Below, one piece after another: positions 58,028 to 64,000 of a stretch of 64,000 nt of DNA; the first letter of the stretch is position 1; every line of letters begins with the position of its first letter. The DNA is taken from the NCBI RefSeq assembly GCF_030158565.1, contig NZ_JAOASQ010000029.1, forward strand, positions 62,001 through 126,000. Reading direction: 5' to 3'. Position numbers and translations under genes: made by a program. The notes beneath the pieces were generated by a model. That model had not been told where the DNA came from. It worked only from the letters and a program-made list of their open reading frames with translations, and searched no databases. This stretch comes from Limnohabitans sp. GTDB taxonomy: Bacteria > Pseudomonadota > Gammaproteobacteria > Burkholderiales > Burkholderiaceae_C.

Positions 58028-58789
58028 ATGGCAGGGCACCTCAGTGCATTCGCTGCCGCTGGGCTCTTGGCCTTGAGCGCCCACGCCACATCGCCCTTGT
58101 CTTTGTCAGGTCCGCTGTTGCCGTTCACGAGCCAGCACAGCGCCAACACCCCAGGCTGGCGCTTTGTGGGCTTGTCCAACAAACCCGAGATCGGTGCCAC
58201 GCGTTTTGAGCTGGGGCAAGTCGATGGCGTGGCCGGTGTGCAGATGCGCACCAACCAGTCGTATGGCACCTGGGCGCACGACTGGCGGGGCACCGCAGGC
58301 ACGTTGCAATGGCGCTGGCGTCTGGACCAAGCCTTGAGCGGTGGCCTGCGGCCTGCCGATTTGCGGCGCAAAGACGGCGATGACGCCGCGCTCAAAGTTT
58401 GTGTGATGTTTGACCATGCGCTCGATCGCGTGCCCTTTGGCGAACGCACGCTGCTGCGTGTGGCGCGCTCGGTGAGCGGCGAGAACCTGCCCGCCGCCAC
58501 CGTGTGTTATCTGTGGGACCCGCTGCAAGCCAACGGCACCTCAGCCGCCAACCCTTACAGCCGCCGCGTGCGCTATGTGGTGGTGCAAGGCACCGGCGCA
58601 CCACTCCAGCAGTGGCTCAGCGAATCCCGCGATGTGGCGCAAGACTTCCTCACGCTGTTTGGCGATGAACTGCCTGCAGGCAGTGCCAAAACAGCGGTGC
58701 CCTCCGTCAGCGCGTTGGTGATCGGCGCGGACAGCGACAACACGAAAGCGCGCAGCAACGGCTGGGTCGCGCAGCTTCAGTGGCGCTGA
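58028..58789 (+). CDS. DUF3047 family exported protein
   Basis: A 253-residue protein with a signal peptide (MAGHLSAFAAAGLLALSAHA). The DUF3047 pattern is visible: WAHDWRGTAGTLQWRWRLDQ near residue 80, VCVMFDHALDRVPFGER near 122, YVVVQ and the C-terminal VIGADSDNTKARSNGWVAQLQW. Function unknown; the domain looks beta-rich. It is in an operon with the VTT-oxidoreductase fusion. Confidence 0.8.
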   Translation: MAGHLSAFAAAGLLALSAHATSPLSLSGPLLPFTSQHSANTPGWRFVGLSNKPEIGATRFELGQVDGVAGVQMRTNQSYGTWAHDWRGTAGTLQWRWRLDQALSGGLRPADLRRKDGDDAALKVCVMFDHALDRVPFGERTLLRVARSVSGENLPAATVCYLWDPLQANGTSAANPYSRRVRYVVVQGTGAPLQQWLSESRDVAQDFLTLFGDELPAGSAKTAVPSVSALVIGADSDNTKARSNGWVAQLQWR

Positions 58790-58865
58790 AACGCTTGCGT
58801 GCGCGTCACGTCTGTCGCACGCGAAGCCACCCAAGCCAGCGTGTGGCTGTTGACCAACCTGCACT

Positions 58866-61196
58866 TCAGGTTTTCAACACCACCGGCTCGATGGCCTGGC
58901 CTGCGGCCATGACGTGGCCAATGATGGCGGTGTGTGCATAACCGGCCGCCTGCAGCGCTGCCACGCAGGCGTCGGCCTGTTCAGCAGGCACGCTGGCCAG
59001 CAGGCCGCCAGCGGTTTGCGGGTCAAACAGCAGGGGGTAACGGGCGTCTTGCACAAACTCTTCGGCGTTGCGCAGGGCGCGACGCAAGCGCACATTGGCG
59101 GGCTGCAGCGAGCTGACGATGCCCGCCTTGACGCATTCCACCGCGCCGTCCATCAACGGCAGGGCGCTCAGTTGAAGCTCGGCGTCCACACCCGAGGGGC
59201 GCGTCATCTCGACCAGATGGCCCAGCAGGCCAAAGCCGGTCAGGTCGGTGCAGGCGGTGGCGCCATAAGCGCTCAGGATTTGCGCGCCCACCTGGTTGGA
59301 CATGAGCATGGACTGCATGGCCCCATCGATCCAGCGGCCACGCGCTGCACCGCGGGCATGGGCTGCAAACAAGGTGCCGGTGCCGATCGGCTTGGTCAGC
59401 ACCAGCAGGTCGCCCGCTTGCATGCCGCCTTTGCGCATGACCTGGGCCATCTTTTCGTCGATCAGGCCGTTGATGGCAAAGCCCAGGGCCAGCTCGCGGC
59501 CCTCGCCGGTGTGGCCACCGACCAAGCTGCAACCGGCGGCGTTGAGCACTTCCACCGCGCCGCCCATCATTTGCAGCAACAGGTCTTCGACCTTGGCTTC
59601 CAGCCCCGGGGGCACGGTGCACACCGCGGTGGCGGTCTGCGGCTCGCCGCCCATGGCAAAGATGTCGCCCAGCGCGTGGTTGGCCGCCACCTTGCCAAAC
59701 AGATAGGGGTCGTCGATGAAGGCGCGAAAGAAGTCCACCGTTTGCACTACAGCTTTGCCCGCAGGCACTTTGACCACGGCCGCATCGTCGGGCTCGTGCA
59801 GGCCGATCAGCACATCCTGGCGTGCGACCGGCTGCAAGCTGCCCAGCGCCCGCGACAAGATGTTGGCACCCACCTTGGCCCCGCAGCCGCCGCAGCGCAT
59901 GGCGATGGCCGACAGCGCTTGCAAGGATTCTTCGCTGCTCAGTTGCATGCCCTGTCGGCCCGAAGCTGGAGCACGCCAGGCCGAGAAAGCCTGCGTCAGC
60001 AAGGCCCACAGCGAGGCTGTGCGTGGCTGTGCCATCGGTGCATATTCGTTGAAGCGCCGCATAAACTGGCGGTCGATGCTGTCTTTCCAGCGCCATACCC
60101 AGCCACCGGCAAAGCCCAGTGGGCCGCGCGAAGCGACCGCGTAGCGGTTGCCGGTCGAGATCAAGGCCAGCCAACGGCGTTGCGGCGTGTAGGGCTGCAG
60201 GGCTTGGCCGCGCAAGCTGCGCCGCAAGTTGCGCGCCAGAGGCTTGGCCATGCGCACGGCGAACACACCGGCTTTTTCGAGCGGGCGCTCGGAAAAGCAG
60301 GCGATGTCGCCCGCTGCAAAAATTTTCGGATCGGTCAGCGTTTGCAATTGCGCATTGACCTGGATGAAGCCGTTCGCGTCGAGTGCCAGGCCGGTGCTTT
60401 GCAACCAGGCCGGGCCGCCCGCTTGCGTGACCCACATGGTTTCGTCGGCGTCAAAGGTGCGCCCGTTTTTGGTGTGCAGGCAACCGGGTGAGACTTGCAC
60501 CACCTCTGCGCCGGTGTGCACTTCGACATTGCGCTCGCGCAGCACACGCACAAAGCGCGCGCGCACACCGCTGTTGTGGGTGGGCAGCAGCGTGTCCGAG
60601 GCGGTCAGCAGCACGAAGTTGAGGTCTTCCGGGTTGCGCCCCAGGGCTTTGAGTTCATGGCGCAAACGGTATTGCATGGCCAGCAGCAGCTCCACGCCGC
60701 CTGCGCCACCGCCGACCACGGCCACCGTCATGCGGCCACGCCACTCGCGCACTTTGACCAGCAACTGCAGCCAGCGCTGGTTGAACTGGGCAATCGGCTT
60801 GACCGGCACGGCCAAGGCTTGCGCACCTTCGATCTGCTGGACTTGCGGGGTCGAGCCAATGTTGATCGACAACAGGTCGTAAGCCACAGGCGGGCGGTGG
60901 CGGCAAATCACTTGTTGGTTTTGCCGGTCGATGCCGATCACCTCGTCGCGGTAAAGGCGTGCGCCGGTCGCTGCGGCCAGTCGGCCCAGGTCGATGTGCA
61001 CGTCGTCAAAGCTGTAGTGTCCGGCCACATAGCCGGGCAGCATGCCCGAGTAAGGCGTGTCGGTGTCGGTGCAGATGACGGTGATGCGCAAGCCCGGCTC
61101 GGGCTTCATGGCGAACATGCGCAGCACGCCCACATGGCTGTGGCCACCGCCCACCAGCACCAGGTCGCGCAGCACGGGTTGTTCAGAAGATTGCAT
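58866..61196 (-). CDS. selD: Bifunctional FAD-dependent oxidoreductase / selenide, water dikinase (SelD)
   Basis: A 776-residue fusion. The N-terminal 400 residues are an NDH-2-like flavoprotein (LVLVGGGHSHVGVLRMF near 12, VAVVGGGAGGVELLLAM near 160, IFAAGDIACF near 292). The C-terminal part is SelD, which makes selenophosphate from selenide and ATP. Its catalytic Cys and Lys are in RCGGCGAKVGA near 433-442, followed by QTVDFFRAFIDDPYLFGKVAANHALGDIFAMGG. Cys stands where some SelD have Sec. It begins directly after the SenB-like stop codon with no gap, so the selenophosphate may be meant for selenosugar synthesis as well as tRNA or protein selenation. Confidence 0.92.
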   Translation of the reverse strand: MQSSEQPVLRDLVLVGGGHSHVGVLRMFAMKPEPGLRITVICTDTDTPYSGMLPGYVAGHYSFDDVHIDLGRLAAATGARLYRDEVIGIDRQNQQVICRHRPPVAYDLLSINIGSTPQVQQIEGAQALAVPVKPIAQFNQRWLQLLVKVREWRGRMTVAVVGGGAGGVELLLAMQYRLRHELKALGRNPEDLNFVLLTASDTLLPTHNSGVRARFVRVLRERNVEVHTGAEVVQVSPGCLHTKNGRTFDADETMWVTQAGGPAWLQSTGLALDANGFIQVNAQLQTLTDPKIFAAGDIACFSERPLEKAGVFAVRMAKPLARNLRRSLRGQALQPYTPQRRWLALISTGNRYAVASRGPLGFAGGWVWRWKDSIDRQFMRRFNEYAPMAQPRTASLWALLTQAFSAWRAPASGRQGMQLSSEESLQALSAIAMRCGGCGAKVGANILSRALGSLQPVARQDVLIGLHEPDDAAVVKVPAGKAVVQTVDFFRAFIDDPYLFGKVAANHALGDIFAMGGEPQTATAVCTVPPGLEAKVEDLLLQMMGGAVEVLNAAGCSLVGGHTGEGRELALGFAINGLIDEKMAQVMRKGGMQAGDLLVLTKPIGTGTLFAAHARGAARGRWIDGAMQSMLMSNQVGAQILSAYGATACTDLTGFGLLGHLVEMTRPSGVDAELQLSALPLMDGAVECVKAGIVSSLQPANVRLRRALRNAEEFVQDARYPLLFDPQTAGGLLASVPAEQADACVAALQAAGYAHTAIIGHVMAAGQAIEPVVLKT

Positions 61197-62174
61197 TCAA
61201 TGGGTCCAGAGATCCTGCACCCAGCGGTGCAGCGCAGAGCGTTCGGCTTGCGGTTCAAACAGTGTGGCGCGTTTGACACACAGAGCCGTCAAGTGTGACA
61301 GCAAGCCACCGAACGAGTTTTGATTTGATCGGCATTGCTGCAACAAATCGGCCAGTGCGGGGGCATCGCCCACCTCGAACACGCCGGGGTAATTGTCGCC
61401 GAGCATGCCCAGGTTGCCGTCAATGCGCGAGGCCAGCACCGGGGTGCCGCTGCGCAGGGCTTCCATCAGCACATGGGCGCCGCCTTCCATGCGGCTGGTG
61501 TGCACCAGCAGGTGGGCGCGCTGGATGCGCTGCAAGGTCGCGGCATGGGGCAGGCCGCCCAGCCAGCGGTACCGCGGGCATTGTGTTTGTGTCTCGTGTG
61601 CGGCCTGGCCCAGTGCCGGGTCGAGCGCCTGGCCGATGTGGTCGATGAAGATGTCCGGCCGCGTGCGCAGCTGCTGTGCAGCGGCCATCAGTGTGCGTGG
61701 GTCTTTTTCATCGCGCATGTGGCCGACCATCACCACGCGCAGATGGCGTGCGGTTTTGACCAGGGTCTGCCGTGAACGACCGGAGGCCACGATGACCCGT
61801 GTCTTGCTGTGATGCACTTGGGGCAGCGCTTGCAGGCCTTGGCTTTGCAGCACGACCAGGCTGTGGGCTTGGGTCAGAGCGGCTTGCGCTGCCGCATCGT
61901 GCTGGATGTCGCGGTACAAGTCGGTGCCGGTGAGCACCAGGCCCAGGCCTTTGGGGCCGCGCTGATCGAACCAAGCTTGCACGGCCGCAGCAGAGCGTCG
62001 CGCATGCAGGGCCAGCATGATGTCGTCTTGCGCGGCTTGTGCGTCGGGCCACTCGCGCACGATGCGCACCGTGTGGGGTGCCAGCAGGCTTTTCCAGCGT
62101 TGGGCGGTTTGCCAGTTGCCATTGTTGGCGTCGGCCAAGGCAGGGCTGACAATGAGCACACGGAGTTTTTGCAT
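61197..62174 (-). CDS. senB: Selenosugar synthase SenB-like glycosyltransferase (TIGR04348)
   Basis: A GT4-fold protein of 325 residues. The family start is LRVLIVSPALADANNGNWQTAQRWKSLL. VVLTGTDLYRD-like GLVLTGTDLYRD lies near residue 80. HLLVHTSRMEGGAHVLMEALRSGTPVLASRIDGN near 225-255 is the nucleotide-sugar region. SenB joins selenophosphate to a UDP-sugar to make a selenosugar in selenoneine biosynthesis. It sits directly before selD. The third enzyme, SenA (an EgtB-like selenoneine synthase), is not in the window. Confidence 0.8.
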   Translation of the reverse strand: MQKLRVLIVSPALADANNGNWQTAQRWKSLLAPHTVRIVREWPDAQAAQDDIMLALHARRSAAAVQAWFDQRGPKGLGLVLTGTDLYRDIQHDAAAQAALTQAHSLVVLQSQGLQALPQVHHSKTRVIVASGRSRQTLVKTARHLRVVMVGHMRDEKDPRTLMAAAQQLRTRPDIFIDHIGQALDPALGQAAHETQTQCPRYRWLGGLPHAATLQRIQRAHLLVHTSRMEGGAHVLMEALRSGTPVLASRIDGNLGMLGDNYPGVFEVGDAPALADLLQQCRSNQNSFGGLLSHLTALCVKRATLFEPQAERSALHRWVQDLWTH

Positions 62175-62211
62175 CGCCGGTTTATACCTGAACGGTTTCA
62201 GAGGCTGAGCC

Positions 62212-63426
62212 TCAGTGCCTGCGGGCCCGAAGCGTCAGGTGCTGTGTCAGCCACAGGGCAGAGGCCCCCAGCACGCTGGCCAGCAGCAGCCACCACAAAG
62301 CCAGCGCATAGCCCTTGTCCGGCGACCACAGCAAACCCACGGCCAGTGGCGCGGCTGCACGGGCCAGTGCAATCGGCAGGCCGAGCAAACCGTTGAGCTG
62401 GCCCACATGGGCCCGGCTCACGTATTGCGCCATGGCCGTGCCTTTGACGATGGTGTTCATGCCATTGCCCAGGCCGTACAGCACCACGAACACCACCGCG
62501 GCCACTGGCTGCAAGCCGCCCACGATCAGGACCAGCAGACCCAAGGGGATCAAAGTGGGGATCCAGCGGTTGGCGGTGTGCACATCCCAATAGCGCTCAC
62601 ACACAAACAGCAAGAGCCGCCCCAGCACTTGGATCACACCAATGGCCGCAGGGATGGCGATCACCCAGGCCGGGGGCAAGTGGGCCTCTTGCAGCAAGGC
62701 GATCATGTGGGCAGGCAAGGCCGAGGTGACCGCCATCATGAACAGCGTGAACACGGCCAGCAGCCAAAACGGGGCCTGGCGCAGGTGGGTTCTGACCGAC
62801 ACGGGTCGGGGTTCGTGTGGCCCGGTGCGCTGGATGCCGCGTCGGGCACCTTGCAACAGCCAGGCATGCAAGGGGGCACACAGCAGCAGCTGCAAAGCCG
62901 CCAATGCCCACAGGGCGTGGCGCCAGCCCCACAGGTCCATCCACCATGAAAACAGTGGGATGAACACGGTGCTGGCCAGCCCACCCAAAAACGTCAGCGT
63001 GATGATGGCGCGGCGAAAGTCTTGCGCAAAGCGCCGGGTGACCACCGCAAAGGCGGGCGTGTACAGCGTGGCGGCCAAGCCCAGACCCAGCCAGATCCAG
63101 ACCGCGTAAAAACCGTTGACGCTTTGCACTTGGCTGTGCGCGATCAGACCCAGACCGACCCAGACAGAGCCCACGGTCATGACCCTGCATTCATGCCCCT
63201 GGTCGATCCAGCGGCCCACCAGATAAGCCATCAGGCCCTCGGCCAGCAAGGCCAGACTGAAGGCCAGTGACGATTGCGCACGGCTCATGCCCAGCTCAGC
63301 CTCCAGCGGGGTCATCAGCAAAGAGAAGGTGTAGAACACGCTGCCCCAAGTGATGAGCTGGGGCAAGGACAAGCAGACGCTGAAGGGGCCCAAGGCCTGC
63401 GGCGATGGACGGCTGAAAAAACGCAT
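62212..63426 (-). CDS. Major facilitator superfamily transporter
   Basis: An inner-membrane transporter of 404 residues with about 12 hydrophobic segments. It carries an MFS loop motif in LVGRWIDQGHECRVMTVGSV near residue 65 and a second half beginning near 210. ATG at 63426 (MRFFSRPSPQALGPF) is chosen; a longer frame exists but lacks membrane-protein character. It lies 37 nt upstream of the SenB-like gene on the same strand, so it may be part of that operon. The substrate is unknown. Confidence 0.82.
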   Translation of the reverse strand: MRFFSRPSPQALGPFSVCLSLPQLITWGSVFYTFSLLMTPLEAELGMSRAQSSLAFSLALLAEGLMAYLVGRWIDQGHECRVMTVGSVWVGLGLIAHSQVQSVNGFYAVWIWLGLGLAATLYTPAFAVVTRRFAQDFRRAIITLTFLGGLASTVFIPLFSWWMDLWGWRHALWALAALQLLLCAPLHAWLLQGARRGIQRTGPHEPRPVSVRTHLRQAPFWLLAVFTLFMMAVTSALPAHMIALLQEAHLPPAWVIAIPAAIGVIQVLGRLLLFVCERYWDVHTANRWIPTLIPLGLLVLIVGGLQPVAAVVFVVLYGLGNGMNTIVKGTAMAQYVSRAHVGQLNGLLGLPIALARAAAPLAVGLLWSPDKGYALALWWLLLASVLGASALWLTQHLTLRARRH

Positions 63427-63508
63427 GCACGCATTATCGCGAGCGGGGTGCTGCAACAGCGCGCATTCAAGACAGTGCGCCAGGCCTGCAGGCCAAAAGC
63501 CTTGAGGC

Positions 63509-64000
63509 TCAGTGTTCCTTGAGCACGCGCCGGTATTGCACCGCTTCGGCCACATGGGCGGCCTCGATGGTGGCACTGCCCGCCAGGTCCGCGATGGTGC
63601 GGGCCACTTTGAGGCTGCGGTGCGTGCTGCGCCCGCTCCAGCCCAGTTGGGCGGCGGCTTTTTGCAGCAAGGCGCTGGCCTTGTCGCTCAAGCGCGATTG
63701 CGCATCGATGGCCTGGCCTTGCAAGTCCGCGTTGGCACAGCCTTGCCGGGCCAGCGCGAAGTTGCGCGCCGCCAGACTGCGTGCGGCGATGGCTCCGGTG
63801 CTCTCGCCCGCTGGCGCTGTCAGCAAGTCGGTGGCGGGCAGGCTGGGCACTTCGATGTGCAGATCGATCCGGTCCAGCAGCGGCCCGCTGAGCTTGCCTT
63901 GGTAGCGGCTGATCTGGTCGGGCGAGCAGCGACACGCCCGCGTGGGGCTGCCCAGATAACCGCAAGGGCAGGGGTTCATGGCCGCGATCAGCTGGAACCG
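63509..64000 (-). CDS. comM: YifB-family Mg-chelatase-like AAA ATPase (ComM), C-terminal part
   Basis: Only the last 163 codons are inside the window; the gene continues past the right edge. The visible part reads RFQLIAAMNPCPCGYLG, then DQISRYQGKLSGPLLDRIDLHIEVP. The C-terminal Mg_chelatase_C domain follows (SHRSLKV-type STHRSLKVARTIADLAGSATIEAAHVAEAVQYRR). ComM is a branch-migration helicase acting in natural transformation. The four cysteines CPCGYLGSPTRACRCSPDQ are typical. Confidence 0.93.
   Translation of the reverse strand, partial: RFQLIAAMNPCPCGYLGSPTRACRCSPDQISRYQGKLSGPLLDRIDLHIEVPSLPATDLLTAPAGESTGAIAARSLAARNFALARQGCANADLQGQAIDAQSRLSDKASALLQKAAAQLGWSGRSTHRSLKVARTIADLAGSATIEAAHVAEAVQYRRVLKEH

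Overview
The window is a 64 kb piece of a high-GC bacterial chromosome. It most resembles a member of the Burkholderiales, probably Comamonadaceae. This rests on gene content: methionine synthase split into two genes with an SAH riboswitch, monomeric NADP isocitrate dehydrogenase, SelD fused to a flavoprotein beside a SenB-type glycosyltransferase, and a bufferin/HvfA metallophore cluster. The taxon is inferred from families, not from a marker gene. I see no tRNA, rRNA, CRISPR array, insertion sequence or prophage gene.

Layout. 0-8.2 kb holds housekeeping genes: icd, a YegD-like Hsp70, a DUF3297 protein, recQ, queC and the homocysteine-binding half of methionine synthase. 8.2-28.2 kb is an acyl-CoA catabolic region. 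It has a degraded CoA-transferase remnant, three enoyl-CoA hydratases, a frameshifted SDR, a MalT/AlkS-like LuxR regulator, a FadB-type fusion, a type II 3-hydroxyacyl-CoA dehydrogenase, a thiolase, a full Liv-type ABC importer, an AlkK-like acyl-CoA synthetase, an alcohol dehydrogenase and an aldehyde dehydrogenase. Six copies of an 18-bp palindrome (wTCGTC-N6-GACGAw) lie upstream of these units, five of them 58-74 nt before a start codon. They look like operators of one shared regulator, and the region looks like one regulon.

28.2-31.0 kb has a tyrosine phosphatase divergent from a NarX/NarL-type two-component pair. 31.2-35.0 kb is a cyanate operon (ABC importer plus cyanase) behind a good sigma-54 promoter. 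35.0-40.0 kb is a second sigma-54 cassette: an enhancer-binding protein, then a dyad, a consensus -24/-12 promoter, and an OsmC protein, an acyl-CoA-dehydrogenase-fold flavoprotein and a rubredoxin-rubredoxin reductase fusion. 40.1-44.1 kb has the SAH riboswitch, the large half of methionine synthase and a conserved unknown.

44.1-47.9 kb is a metallophore cluster: an ECF sigma factor and NrsF anti-sigma factor face a bufferin precursor, its DUF692 (MNIO) maturase, a DUF2063 partner and a DoxX protein. Both divergent promoters share GTAAC-N17-CGRA. 48-54.1 kb is a YnjBCDF-like transporter operon with a TonB-like and a DUF4395 gene inserted. 54.2-58.8 kb has a Fic-family protein lacking its catalytic histidine, a VTT membrane/FAD-oxidoreductase fusion and a DUF3047 lipoprotein-like exported protein. 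58.9-63.4 kb has SelD, SenB and an MFS transporter, and the window ends inside comM/yifB.

The best candidates for something undescribed are the palindrome-defined acyl-CoA regulon, the sigma-54/OsmC/flavoprotein/rubredoxin cassette, and the transporter operon carrying TonB and DUF4395.
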